From Polychytrium aggregatum (Eukaryota > Chytridiomycota > Chytridiomycetes > Polychytriales): DNA of 64,000 bases. Positions within the stretch are counted from its first letter, which is position 1; each line of letters opens with the position of its first letter. Under the pieces are notes generated by a model, which was not told where the DNA came from, ran no database searches, and saw only the letters and a program-made list of their open reading frames with translations. The translations under genes were made by a program, and so were the position numbers. The DNA lies in the NCBI RefSeq assembly GCF_025602895.1, contig NW_026516249.1, forward strand, positions 124,001-188,000, written 5' to 3'. This document shows positions 1-13,221 of the stretch, in pieces.

Positions 1-3000
1 GACCCAGGGTCGTGTAGGTCGCGAGCAGAGTGCCGACCGAGCGCAGGATAAAGTGCGAGGGGATCAAAATGTCGGCATAGATCAAGGGCAGGAAGAGTGC
101 CGACAGAGCAAAAACGTTGCTGTGTTTGATCGAGAGGCGATGGAGATGGAGATGGAGATGGAGATGGAGATGGAGATGGAGATGGAGATGGAGATGGAGA
201 TGGAGATGGAGATGGAGGTGGATATGATCATTAGATGTCATCATCTTGGACCCGATGCAGGCCAACCCCCGTTGCAAAACCCAAACACAAGCATAGCACA
301 ACACAACACCACCACTGAGATGCCCTGGCCCAAGTCCTTCGTTTCGGATGGTGATCTGGTACTTACTAGACACAGAGACCAATGAACTTGGACTCGTTGC
401 TGCGTCGTCATGTGGAACGAAGACCTCGTTAGTGACGCAGCTCCGCCCCTGGATTTGGTGCTCGGGTATCGGAATCATGATCCAAGGTTCGCTCCGGTGG
501 CCAGACTTACTATGCGCTCATGACGTTGCGGGTCAGCACGGAGAGATACGTGGTGACACACAGCAGCACTCCGTTGAAAGCCAGCAGAACGGCCACGAAG
601 ATGGTGTTGATGTTGGGATCGACGGACATGCACGTCCAGTACTGACTGACGGGGCTCAGTGTGATGCTGGTGGCGACTGGAGGGCCAACGATGACCCAGA
701 TGGTGCAGATGATCTAGGGCAGGCCCGCAGTTGCGAGTTGTGGGTTGGAGCAGGATAAAGCAGAGTCAGTTCAACGCAAGGGCCGACGCTGGCTGGACCA
801 CACACAAGGTCAGTCGGGACAATGCTCTCTCGCTCGTACCAATTCGACAAACACAATCGATCCAACGATGCCTGTGAGCTGCAGATCGCTGATCGTGATG
901 TTCTGGAGCTTTGGGTTGTTGAAGATACGGTAGATACCTGTCGGTTTTTGGCGAGCCAGTGTGAGATCGAATCAATGGATGAGGATGCAACACGTTTGGG
1001 CACTAACAAGAACCCCCGACGCTACTCCACGCAGGACAGCGCCGGCCTCCAGATGCAAATGAGTATAGCGTCACACTCACGATAGGTCTTGGCTAGCAAG
1101 TTGCTGGAATGTTACAGATGTCGCCGTGAGAAAAGATACAGAGCGGACCATTAGCGAGAGAGGGTCAATCCGGGTGCCACAGGTGAGTCAGTCTCCTGCG
1201 TTTCCAATCCATCTGCGAATGCTGTTGCAGCTCTCCACGGCCACAGTTTATATCAGTCGATGGTATCGCAATCGTGACACCGAGGCGATTCAGAAACTCA
1301 CGCAAATACAAGGCCAAAGGCAGTTGTGACGACAAACGGCTGAGCGCGGCAGAGACTGTTGGTGGGGATGCCAATGTAGAGGAAGATGGTGGCGTTTCCG
1401 AGGGCGATGCCAGCAAGGACTGTCGAGGAGGAGGGATGCAACAGTTGTCAGGCAGTAAACAGGGCAACCGCAGATCCTGAACTTGAGCGTGAACACGAGG
1501 ACCTGTGTTTGCTGCTGATATGTATGAGAGCTTACGGTAAACACAGAAGAGCGGACTGGTCGCCTTGATGACCGGGCGGGTGCGGTACACCCAGAACAAT
1601 ACGGCCGTGATCAAGGACATCAGGATGCCGATCACCGCGAGAATGGGTGCCCACACGCCCGACACCCAGGTTTCGTTGATAGGGAGGTTCGGAGGAAAGT
1701 CGGCGGGAACCGTTGCTGAGGGATAGGGAAAATTGGAGTGGGAGAGTGGTGGATATGCTCAGTACTGAGGCGCATCAAATCCAATCCCTGTACGCCGAAA
1801 GTGATGACTTACCGGTGGCCGTCAAGGAGCCGGACTGAGAGAACTGTGCTGGAGCAATGGTTGCGATGATAGGAGAGTTGTTCGCTGCCAGGGGGTTGTT
1901 GGACGGCACGGACAGCTGCGTGATGACGGTGTCAACTCCCTGGAATCTGTTGATAATGTTGACTTGGCTGCCCAACACAAACACAGCGGGTGCAAAATTA
2001 GCGGAGAAGCACGTTTCCTGAAACACTGTTTGTCTGGTATTTCACCGCCCCTTCCATCCGCAGACATCTACAAACATCCGCAAGCACCCACAAACGCCGT
2101 CGGGAGCAGCTACTCACTTGGAGACCAGATTTCCGTTCACTGAAGTGATCGCAGATTGTGAGAGGGAGGGACCATCGCACCGCGTCAGGAATATATCTCA
2201 AGAGCAAATTGCCTTGCTTGCTGCGTCATGCGCCACCGATACCAATACTGACCGTCAAAGGTGAATGCTCCCTTGAGACTCGGGAAGCTGGTGTTGAAGA
2301 TGATAGTGGTGTTGACGGAGATCACGTTGTCCATCGGATCGGCTCCCACAAAGAAGCTGCTGGCATTGCCGTTGAGGGTCGTGTTGATCAGCTAAAATAT
2401 GATCCAAACGATCGCGGGGTTCGTATGCATGGATGAGTCAGCGTGATGACGTGAATCGATCAGCGGTGCTGGTGGCGCTCGTGAATACCCGTCAAGTCAA
2501 CCGGCAGCCATACAATCACACGACAGGCGAGCGGCCGTGCGATCCATACATACCGACTGGAAGCCATAGGCTAGGCCATAGACACAGTCATACGCCGGAC
2601 TGGATTCAGAGAATAGAACGATAATCAGCGATGCATCGGCGGCAACAGAAGCACGTCCAACCCTCGTGTGCACAGACATCGCTCTCGTCCGTCCCAGACA
2701 TCGCTCTCGTCCATCCACTCGTCTGCTCGGCTTGGCTGTGGCAAGGTACAGCGACACCTGCGACAACTCACACAGCAACGTTGTGGACATCAAGGGGGAT
2801 GTTGGTACGCGTGTTCCATCGAGTCAAGAAGGAGTTGAACAAAGGGTTGCTGGGGATCAGGTTGATGGGGCCATCGCTGGAGAGGGAGAGAGATGGAGCG
2901 AGCGACAAAACTCTGTCAGTTTCTCATGGCAGCATCGCCTCACGAAATCCTGTTTGTCAGTAGCAACTCGTCAGAAAGAAAGCTCCTCCTTCCACCAAGC

Positions 3001-5734
3001 CCACGCAAAGTGACGACATACAGTCTGAAATGAGCGTTGATGCTGCTGTCGCTTGTAGGAACCGACTGCAGTGAGGTCGGCATCTGGTTGCTGGGAATGT
3101 AAAGCTGGTACTGCGCGGCGTTGTAGATACCATCCTATCGAGCGGCATGGATACCAGAAAAATGGAATCAGCGGAGCACACGCACAGCTGGTTGACACAA
3201 CCGGCGCTGTCATTCTATATCGAGCAAGCGGTCAGCAGCAATCCCTCAATGCCGGCCTTCGACTCGGTGCAAAGAGTCTCAACCCGAGACCACGGTGAGC
3301 AGTATGCTTTGACGCACAGCAGAAGGATGCTGTGTGCTCAATCCGAATACAAATTGACAGAGACATACCGTGGTAATCCACACATACTGAGGACCTGTGT
3401 CCAGAAGCTGGGCCGTCAGTCTGAGAGATTATGGCTCGATTACGGCCCGACGACGACAGCTCGACCACAGCCCGACTTACCCGTCAAGCCGGCCTGCATA
3501 GCGGCAGCATACAGCACCGAGGCAGGAAAGATGGCCGCACACACGATGATGACGCGGCAGTAGCTCGCTTGAATCGCATTCAGCTGCACCGAGAGATCCG
3601 AGGAGTTGCCCTTTTCCATGAAAAAGGTCGACGATGGAACGGGGAGGTTTGTCTGGTTGAAACGCGTGATCAGGTCTGAGACATAGGTCGCTCCGTAGTC
3701 GTCATAGGTGGTCGCCTGTTTGAGACAAGACAGGTGATGCCGATGTTGAGCGGATGGGTCAGTGGTCGAGTTGTCGAGCAAGCAACCCAGCCCTGTCTCA
3801 CTTCTCAACCAAATCAAATTCTGTTCTTGCAGGTCAATTCGACGCTGCTCCAGATGCTTCTCGATGGTGTGTGAATGAGGGGAGGGCATTGGGTCTCGAC
3901 CCAGACCGCTCCATTGAGTCTTACCGTTGCGATAATGAAGGCCTTTTGCCAGCCCATCGATTTTACAAAGTCGGCGATCAGCTTGCCCTTCTCACTGCGA
4001 ATCCAAGCGATGCAGACGATGAGTGGTGATCGCGTCAGTGGCATGAACAACAAACCGTGGCTTTGAGGCTGTCGATAGACATGCATACGGACCTTTGTTG
4101 GGGAAGCATTCGGAAGAAGGAAGTGTAGGTGCTCTTGGTGGACAGCTGGACAAGTTTGAAGCGGGTATAAGTGAGCCTCATACGGACCACGCTAACGGGT
4201 AACGCTGTCCATCCACAACATCATGGCGGATATAGCTTGAGCATCGACCGGCAGTGCGTGTGGACTCGGTGCTGGGATCACTTACCGTGTTCGAGTCCGC
4301 AACGGGGGCACAGTATGGCTTGTTGAAACGGCCAGCCAGGAGCGCCTCGTAGCCTGAGGTGGAGAGCGGCGAGTCAGTCTCCGTGCTGAGTAGAGCATAG
4401 TCACGCAACGCTGCTGCAGACACGAGCCCCGACGTCTGCGATACTTACTAGTGGGGTCGTTGCTCCAGTCGCCTTGGTGAACGAAATGAAGAGAAAGCGT
4501 CAATGCCAGAGCGAACTGTTGCAGGATTGCGTTGCGCGATGCCTCTGCTCTGTGCGTGCGTCGCATCGCAGCTTTAACTCACCGATCACAGCGTGAATCG
4601 AGTCTGTGATAACCGCTTGCACTGCGGCCAGGACAGCCTGTCCGCCCTGAGAGCCTTGCTGGTCAAACGAAGAGTACTCGTTGTATTTGATAAGCTGGAG
4701 ACGCAGGAGCAGATGTCAGTAAACCGCGGCAGACACATCGCCTCGACATCAAGAGCCATTGCCGAATGGAGCCAAAAGCACCACAAGCACAGGCGCCTCG
4801 AGGAACAGGGCCAATGAACATACAATGCCGGGCAGCAGGTCGTTTCTGGAGTTGATTTCATCGATGGCCATATTGATCGCGTTGCTCTGTCAAGCAGCGA
4901 AATGGATCAGCACAGTTCAGACGAAGCAGGCTAGTGAGCCGGAACATCGCCGTGGTCCGAGGAGCGCGCCTCGCGTCTGGATATGAGCAAATATCGATAA
5001 TCCACGCGAAATGTCGCGTTCCAATGGAAACATGATGGTGGAGCCCCGCGTTCGTTGCATCCTATCAAGCATTTGCAGCAGTCACAACCGGGCGAGTACA
5101 CGCACGATACTATCGCAGCCGCCATCGCAGCCCAGAGCCAGCCAAATGTAGGTCTTGGAGCAAAGCACCCGACGCGCGAAACGAGTGATGGGCGCGAGAA
5201 ACACACGAGAGGAAAGAATCAAGCGAAAACACACGACACGAAACACGAGAACAACAATTGTAATGGCAACAATGGCAGCAGAGTGGACTGCATAAACGTG
5301 GGCATGTCATACGCGCGCGATTAATTTACCCATTGAAGACCTGTGCTCAGCACGGTGGGATCTGAGTTGTTGTAGGGCGAGGTTGGGTAGAACGGATAGA
5401 TGGTGCCAAAGGTCAAGATATTCTGCGACGAGATCTTGCTGGAGTGAACGGCCGGGCTCGCGGTCGCTCGAGGGATGGCCGGGTTGATGCGAGCGGGACT
5501 CTGCGAGCCGGCGGAGGCACGCTTGACGAGGTTGCCAGAGTCGGTGCTGGACGCACTGCCGGCCACTTGGGCGCCGATGGCAGACCGACTGTTCAGTTGC
5601 GCAATCGAGGGCACACGATCGAGCACGCCGTCAAGACCCTTGGGGTTGATGGCGTGGTCGTCGTACCAGAAGGTCGCCAAGATGCCGTGGACGAGCAGCA
5701 GCAGGCACCAGCCCGTGTTGGGAGAGACTCTCAT
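1..5734 (-). CDS. Class C (GABA-B-like) G protein-coupled receptor, 3' end missing at window edge
   Basis: Family 3 GPCR with an extracellular periplasmic-binding-protein-like ligand domain followed by a seven-helix bundle; it would act at the cell surface. The start at 5734 gives MRVSPNTGWCLLLLVHGI, a signal-peptide-like stretch. Exon 1 runs 5734-5330 and exon 2 4886-4824 (AINMAIDEINSR, the typical start of a receptor ligand-binding domain). Further ligand-domain exons lie near 4694-4583 (ending DSIHAVIG), 4350-4286, 4160-4095, 4000-3930 (SMGWQKAFIIAT), 3713-3480, 3130-3020, 2890-2770, 2390-2260 and 1945-1820. The membrane part starts near 1715 (VSGVWAPILAVIGILMS, then RPVIKATSPLFCVY). It continues near 1424-1302 (LAGIALGNATIFLYIGIP), 1105-1080 (NLLAKTYR), 960-870 (IYRIFNNPKLQNI), 715-510 and 440-370 (NESKFIGLCVY), and ends with FALSALFLPLIYADI near position 110. 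About 20 exons are visible. The last helix end and tail are outside the window. The family call is firm; individual splice sites are approximate and the ligand is unknown. Confidence 0.85.
140..219. repeat. (GGAGAT)n hexanucleotide microsatellite
   Basis: About 13 uninterrupted copies of a GGAGAT hexamer lie in an intron of the receptor gene. The same unit occurs in opposite orientation at 36926-36989 and in degenerate form near 34220-34263, so it is a recurrent microsatellite of this locus. Confidence 0.9.
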
Positions 5735-6693
5735 TGCGATGGATTCGACAGGATCAGGTGCAGAAGCAGCTGTGAGAAGCGAGGCGACGCGTGGGAAGTG
5801 CTGGATGAAGGCAACCAAACCCGACCAAAGGAGGGAGAGTGGATCGGGGGCAAGAGCGATCGCTACCCGCCTGCAGCTCTTATAGCAAGTTAGCGGCGTG
5901 ATTGGAACACATTGTATGGCTATGACATATTGCGAGCGGAGTGGGGTGTGCCCTTCGCGGGCGAGAGGACAGACTCCACAAGGCCCGCGGCCACGGGCGA
6001 GCCCGCTTGGGGACCGCCATAGCCATCCAGGATGCACGCAGTCCGTGTATCGCTCTTGAGCAGGGTGTGGGAGCGATTCAGCCCACACCTCACCCGAATG
6101 CTGCAGCGTATCGGGAGGATTCTTCAACGAAATGTATGCGAATAAGGCATTGCCGGCAGATAGCCTCATCTGGATCACCATTGTATAAAATCTAGCATCT
6201 AGCATCAATGACCGGACGAACCGGTGTGAAGTGGGCTGATCTATCGATAGAGACAGTCTTGAAGTACGTACAGGCATCAGATCATACGGACAGAGGATAA
6301 ATATCATCGAGCAAGCGGATAGAGAGAGAGACAAAGAAAGAAGGAAGCGAAGCAAGAACGATAAAGTTGGTGCGGGACTGTGATGGTGATGTGCAAAGTG
6401 CAGTCTATATCTAGATGGGTGCGAATGGCGGGCAGTGGCTTGTTGAAAGAGTGAAGGTGCTCAGACACACGGTGATCAAGAATGCAAAATGTGAGGGCAA
6501 GCCACCGTCACGCACACGGCTTACTGAGGGCCATATGGCATATGAAACTAAACACAGTGTCAAACATTATGGAAGAGAAAGAAGCACAGAGGCCTCAAGG
6601 GCCGAGTTGACGGAGAGCGACTGCTTGTTTCAGATCCGCCCCATGTGTGTTCGGCCCAGCCCAACTTGGTATCGCCAAAAGGCAAGAGCCATT
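5735..6693. other. Intergenic: receptor 5' region and PUF gene 3' region
   Basis: There is about 960 bp between the receptor start codon and the stop of the PUF gene, both on the minus strand. It should hold the receptor promoter and 5' UTR and the PUF 3' UTR. I see only short open frames without protein-like sequence and no clear element. Confidence 0.5.
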
Positions 6694-9600
6694 TCAATGG
6701 CGGAGACTATCGATCGTGCCAGGCTTAGGATAGGTCGAGTTGGCGCCAATCGCACGAGAGGACGAGAGTCCAGCGCCATGGCTGTAGCGGTGGTGGGAGC
6801 CGCGGGAGTACTTCTCCACCATGGCGGCGACCCGCTGGCCGTACTTGGAGCAGCGTAGGGTCGACAGATGCGGTGTCAACAGTCGGATGCACGATTCACG
6901 CTGGTGGTGCTCTGCAAGCGAAAGTATGTGCTGGACGACATAGTTTCCGAACTGGTTGTTCATCATGTCGAGAATTAGAGGACGGCTGGAGGTGTGGGCG
7001 ATGGGATGAATGCAGGTTTGTGTCGGTCAGACGAGTTGGTCAGCTCAATCAAGACTGTGATACAATCGACGGGATTGCTCCGATGGAGCGCTGGTCACTT
7101 GCTCATGCGAGTGTCGCGGTATCGTCTGGGCCTCCGACGAGGATCAAACCTACCCATTGTCCCGGGCCAAGGGAGAGATAACGCTGTCGATCATTTCAAA
7201 CAGCTCGTGCTTGGATGCAGTCTTGAGTGCTTTCTCAACCACCTTGCTGGCGTATTGGTCGATGCTCATGCTGTAAATGTTTGCTGCAACCACCTTGAGG
7301 ATCAAGACCTTGTCTTGTGGGCCTCCGTGCTCCAGGATGTGCTGGATAACCCAGTTCCCCCATTGGCCTGTGGCAGAGCAAAGGCGTGAACGGGAATAAG
7401 GATGGTGTCCGGGCTCGCCTTGGGTACTGTAATTCCCCGGGTCTGTACTCATCTGCAGGCATGTGCACGCCGACATTCGATACGACCCGATTCTCACTCG
7501 AATCCCACTCGAATCTCGGATCGCCCCCAACCCAGCCCACAAAGTGCGCATCGATCGTACCTTTGGAGATCTCGAGGGTGTGCGCGAGGATCTCCGAGAG
7601 CAGCGGTGCCTTCTCTCGGTCAGTGCAGTTTTCGAAAATGCATTGGACGACGAGGCTTCCGTTCTCATCATTGGCGATGCTCTTCCACTGCCCCTTCAGG
7701 ATAGAGTGCACGTACTGAATCACCGACGACCCGTCCGATCTCCACTTGATCTCAAAGACGCGCTGCCACACATGGCAGGCAAATCGGTGGGTGATGGTCT
7801 CGGAGATCACCCAGAAGAGCTCCGAAACCAGCGCTGAGCGAAGATCTTCGTCGACAGTATCGAGTGCCTGGTAAGTCATGGAGCAGCACGAGCACAGTGT
7901 TGGGTTGGATCAGCATCTCTCAGCGGCCCCACGGCATAACACACAGATTCCTGAATTCAACGTAAGCGGGAAGTCGAACTGCGCGATACAGCCGTCAGGC
8001 TCACCTTTTGGACAACGTGGCAACCAAACCGATCGCACGCCAGGGAGTAGACGTTGCCCTTCATCATAAGCCCAAGCACTTTGATGTGCTCTCTCGTTCC
8101 AAACTCGAGGCACCGCTGCATCAGAAAATTGCCGAAGCGATTCTTCATCAGAGGCAAGCTGTGCTCGCGTACAGCATCAAAGATCATGTTTCGGTCATCG
8201 ACGCTGGCGGTCTTGAGCTTTTGCTGGAGAACGAGCGAGGCTAGTTGGTCGTTTGTCTTGAGGATCTTGTCGACCATCGACTGTGGGTGCAGTCAGATGG
8301 AGATGGGGCGTGCAGATGGATCGTACAGATGCGCCAAAGCCAACCCATCGCCAGAAGAGAGAGAGATACACACTCCGTTAGTGTCCATCATCTGAATGCG
8401 TTACAGTAGATTCCAAATCACACGCTCGCGCTGCCCCCAAGATTCAAACGGATTCAACCCCATCGCAATTATACCTGGAGATGAGATGCAGAGCTGCTCT
8501 CAAGCGCAAATATCTGTGCCTGGAGAAGTAGAGACTCGTTTGACTCGACAAGCGGATCGGCGGGCCCCGCCCTTTTGAGGGCGGATATGTGCATCTCCCG
8601 GGGCTGAATGTGCTGTTCGATGAGGGAAAATCGATTAGATAATACTCACAGAGGTATGACCAATGTCCTTTTGGAGTGGACACAGCGACGACATGATCGA
8701 CTCCGACAATCGCATCGACATACCTCCATGGCTTGCACTTCGCCGCTGCATTCGTAGCCCTCGGACTGGCTCCAGATTGATTTGATGTGGTTTCTCTTCC
8801 CCCTGGTGGCGCCGAGATCAGGCACACTGGTGCTGTTCGAGCTGACTGGAGAGTCGCATCGCTGCTGGTAACGGCCGTGGATTTCAGTACCAAATGCAAC
8901 CGAAGGGCACTCGATCCATCACTGCTGAGACACAATAGCTTTCGGCCAGGCCGTGAACAAGTCCAGCATCTTCACTCACCAGGCCAGCCGGCTCGGGAGG
9001 AAGCATCAGGAACGGCGGCACCTGTTCGGCTGGGCTCCAGATGGACTTTAGAGACGGGCGTCCAGAGAGCGGAGCGTAGCTCTTCAGGTCCTCTCCACAA
9101 GGAGTAAAAGCATACAAGTCTTTGTCCGAGGGAAACGATGGCACAACACGATCGAGTGACGAGGCCCCTTGGGGAGAGAGCTTGTCAAAGGTATAGTCCC
9201 GCTCGACCGGCGAGCTGCTGTTGCGCTTGGACCCGAGGAGCATCTGGATATTCTTGAGCTGCATACGTAGATCGTTGATCTCGCAGTCTTTCTTGGCGAT
9301 GGTGGCAATGTGTGCTTCCTGGGCAGCATGCAGCTCGGTGATGTGCTGGCGCAGTTCGCTGACCTGCCCTTGTAGAGCTTGGTTCTGGCGCTGTATCCGC
9401 AATGGAATGGCCGCGATAGAATCATCGCAATGGAATGATCGCAATGGGATGCCAAGCCAAAACGCAGGACCGTGTAAGCAGAGAGAATGGGAGCGAGATG
9501 ATCACCACACAACGCATGCTGCACTGTCCAGAGCTGATACGGATGCTCGTCGGGGGCAGCTCACCTGCAAAAACCCAACGTTTTCCTTGGAAAACAGCAC

Positions 9601-10981
9601 ACGCTCCGGGCGGCCGTAGGCGCCCAGGTTGAGTTGATGGTGGAGCTCTTTCACGGCGCGCTGCGCCAGATGAAGATCCTTGTCCATGTACTCGATCTGC
9701 TGCTGCTTCGAGGCAAGTTGTGTCTCGTAGGAAGCCGACAGTTCGTCCAGCTGGAGCTTCAGCCCGGAGACGTGCTGTCGTTTTGATACGTATGCAACAT
9801 ACAAGTCAATAGACGCCGATGCCGCTGCAGCGATAGCAGATCTCGCTGCAATGAGGGCAGATCTCGCTGCAACGATGTCCAAGTGTCGAGGCATGAGAGT
9901 CACACACGGACTCTGGTTCGATGTAGAAGAGAGCAACTCACATGTCCCAGCTGCTCGATCAAGTCGGCCCGATGGCGCAGCTCCTGGCAAGCCTTGAGCA
10001 TGTTGGCATCCTTGATGGCGATTTCCTTCTGCAGGACCCGCAGTGAGCAGAGTGCGCCATGAGAGGAGAGCCTGGCAGTCCAGCTGCAGCAGTGCTCGAT
10101 CGCAGACGCCGTGTGGTATCCAGAATGCCGATCACATACCTCTTTTCTGACCCTGAACCCGCGGAAGGCAGCCTGGACTTTGATGGCAGCTCGCTCGAGC
10201 GACAGCTTCTTGGTGGAGGTCAGGGTGTGTTTGGAGCGGAAGGCACGCTGGATGGCCACGACGGCATTGACGAGCTTCTTGGGCTGTCCTGAGGGAATCA
10301 AGTGAACAGCCTTGGATCGCACGAGACAAGGGCATCCATCGTGAGAAACAGAAGCGGACACTGCCAATGCAAGAGGGAGGGCGGGAGGGAGGAGAGCGCA
10401 CAGATCTGCTCGCGGAAAGAAAACAGTCGCCAAACGAGCGCTCTACTCGTCCACAAGGTGCTGCCGAGCCAGATGCTTGGCTGGCTCCTTCCCGTTGGAG
10501 CCACACACAGCGGATCCTTAGCCCAGTTTCGGAGGCGCGCGAATGAAGGCGGGCAGGGTTCGAGGGCGGGACCGAACGTGGGAACGCGGGGCGTCCCTGC
10601 ACGTCCCTGAAGCGATGACTGATGCCGCACTGCCATGAGTCCAAGGGACGCAAACGCGGCGCTTACCTCGCAAACCGCTGGAAGATCCACAGGCGAGTAG
10701 TTGTAGCAGGCCGAGTCGTCCTCGTGGATACTTGGAGAGAACGAGCGGGCTGAGGTGTTGGTGGGCAGATTTGGGAGCGAGGGCAGGACGTACTCAGGAT
10801 GCTGGCCTGTGGCTTGGATTCTGGAGGAGAGTGGATGCCAATGGACGCGAGGATGTGCCTGAGGTCCGCGATTAAACTCCATGGCCGGCTGGAAATCGCC
10901 CATCTGGACTGCAGTGTGACTGCCTGAGGCGTCGCTCTCGATGGAGCGAGGCTGGCTTGGAGTACATTCGCTGGAGATCAT
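6694..10981 (-). CDS. PUF-family RNA-binding protein (Mcp2-type) with N-terminal IQ motifs and coiled coils
   Basis: Sequence-specific RNA-binding protein of the Pumilio/FBF family, probably a post-transcriptional repressor. From the N-terminus: a disordered lead (start taken at MISSECTPSQPRS, 10981); two IQ motifs (AIQRAFRSK and VQAAFRGFRVRKE, exon about 10290-10142); coiled coils (exons near 10036-9940, 9780-9567 and 9390-8990); linker exons near 8830-8712 and 8608-8481; a tiny exon MMDTNG near 8394; then PUF repeats in exons 8277-8006, 7870-7561, 7373-7153 and 6988-6694. The repeat cores read, in order, SLVLQ, NFLMQ, CHVVQ, CHVWQ, SLVVQ, NWVIQ, SKVVE, NYVVQ. The last three match the known U-G-U code (5'-UGU). 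The NDQLASLVLQQKLK, THRFACHVWQ and GNWVIQHILEHG blocks resemble what I recall of the fungal meiotic coiled-coil protein 2 (Mcp2) group. No stop codon separates the two halves in this model, but a two-gene model cannot be excluded without transcripts. An alternative Met lies upstream at 11071. Confidence 0.8.
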
Positions 10982-13221
10982 GTCTGGTAGCAGGGGACGT
11001 GCTGTTTGGTGGCAACGACGTGATGCAGGAAGGATGTGGGACGGGTTGTGGTGATGGGCGAGTGCTGCCACGTGGGGATGGAGCTGTGACTGGAGGAGTG
11101 ATGGGTGAGCGGGAAATGAAGGGGACTGGAACAGAGGCTGAAGCTAGGGCTGGTGGCAAGGGAAGCGGTGTAGTCGACCGAGTCGAGCCCAGACGGATGA
11201 TGAATTCCTGGGGGGGGGTACTTATGGGGAACGGGTCGAGGCTGCTCCAGGCGGTCACGACGGAGGGATTTCCCGCACAAAAAAAAATGGAGGGAAGGGT
11301 CGAGAGCGGCAACTGCACACCTCTAATCACTCAGAACTGACAATGCGAGCCGGGTGAGAGGAAGGGGGATTCTTCGAGGCGGGCAAAAACGGGCGGACCC
11401 CAGAACCGAGGGAGGGAGGAAGCCCGGCGAGCAGGACACAATATGGAAGACCCGAGCGGGCCGATGCCGATGCAGAGCCGCTTGCTGTGGAGGTGCGACG
11501 GGAGTGCACGATGATGGGGAAGGCACGACGACGAAGCCGATGCAGCAGGGGGCGCGACGCAAGCAAGGGGGTGCAAGGGGACGGGCTCGAAAATGGTTCA
11601 TCACCCACGCGTCTGCAGTTGGGAGGAGGACCAGGATGGGGATTCAGAGAGCTGGCGGCAAGGATATGCAGTCGGACGCCCCACGGCCGTCGACGGCAGC
11701 GAGTTGATTGGAACGAGTGCGAATCACCTGGCCGATATACGACCGCCGCGAGCGATGATGTGACCTCACGGATCGATGAGATCGAATGCGTCGGAGGAGG
11801 AGGAGGATTGCGTACGAGGGAGCGAGCCCGGTCCGATTCGGAGAGCCGCATGCACTCTCTGCCGGACGGAATGCAGTGCGGGTTGGCCACATCCGCGCAG
11901 TAGGCGATATGTCGCTCGCGGTGGCTGTGATGACATGTGCGATGATGTCGATGGATCTCAGGAGCAATGTCGCTGATCTGCGAGAGCAGCTTTGGATGGC
12001 TTTGGGTGTTGAAGTCCCACTTCAGAATGAGTTCGACGTAAGCAGCCGGCCTCGATCGCCACTTGCGGCGGACACTCTCCAACCAGCTGCAGGTGTTTGT
12101 TTGTATCGTCTCCTGACGGCGACCGGGACAGCGACGCTGCTGTGCGAGGCTCGATGCTGTCCACTTCTGTTTCAGCTTCCTTTTCTGTTGCTGCTTCGGC
12201 CGAGCACCTGCTTTTTCGGAGAAGGGCCCTCGGTGGCAGCGCCGTCTGCTCGCTTGTTTGTTTATTTGTTTCTGTGTTTTATGTTTGCTATTGGCCGGCG
12301 CATATACAATTCTGCCCTGCACGAGACTAATGCTGCATTGCTGGCTGCTATTGCAATAACTCCAGCCCCATCACCCTGTTCTGTTGCAGCGGCCGTTGTC
12401 TCTCCTGGTTGCCGCACAGCCCCTCGCTCGCCTCCCACGCTGTGCTGTCGCTGCTGCGATTATACATGCCGCTGGCTCAAGCTGGCGCTCGATGATAAAT
12501 AATCTCAACCAACGCTGCCACCACAACACACACGAATCTCTCTTCCCAGGCGGCCATCCACTCGCTTGGTCACCCGTCGCTTTGCTTGCCGTGCCAGAGC
12601 CACGAACACACTCTCATCCCAGCGACCCAACCACCACCGCCATCCCTTGGCGGTGCTTTCCCTCTTGATCTCTGCACAGTCCATCCTCAATCCATCCCTC
12701 TGCAGTCGCTCATCTTTGGGATTTGCACGATTTCTGTTGCTGGCACCACCATCTTCCACTCGCAACCTGCATTTCATAGACCGCAAGAAAGCCAGGACCC
12801 ACTCACCCAGTCCCTTCCCCTCCTCGCAAACGCCAACCTACATACCAAACGGCTGATTTGCCATCGATAGATCTGCTTGAAGGTATTCATTGCTGACCGA
12901 CACTCATCTCCGGGCTGCACCCGCAGCCACAACGCCTACTGCAGTTACAACCCTCATACAACTCCGTCCCTCCCACGACTCTGCGCCGTTCCCGGGACTT
13001 CAGCACAACCCCATTCCCACGGTCATCCTCGGAGTTGATACCGCGGTCGACATTGCCCGATCTGCAGCAGTCGATTTCACAGATACCATCGACAGATCCT
13101 ACCGCATACCTTTCCCACCATTCGGCCATCTGTTATCGCCGCCTCCACCGACGCTCCTCTGCAAGTCGTCTGGGCATTCGAACAGCCGTACCGATTTAGC
13201 CTTTGCAACTCCCTCGCTGAG
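10982..13221. promoter_or_regulatory. Divergent intergenic region between the PUF and kinase genes
   Basis: This 2.2 kb spacer lies between two divergent start codons, so both promoters must be here. The kinase-proximal part (about 12380-13200) is strongly pyrimidine-rich on the plus strand, like other 5' leaders in this window. Long open frames occur on both strands (for example minus 11327-12322), but their translations are Arg/Pro/Ser-rich with no recognisable motif. No specific binding site is claimed. Confidence 0.45.

Noticed and set aside
11327-12322. 331-codon minus-strand frame and the 238-codon plus-strand frame opposite it
   Set aside because: Both are Arg/Ser/Pro- or Leu-rich without recognisable motifs and lie in a probable divergent promoter; neither shows the exon structure seen for real genes here.
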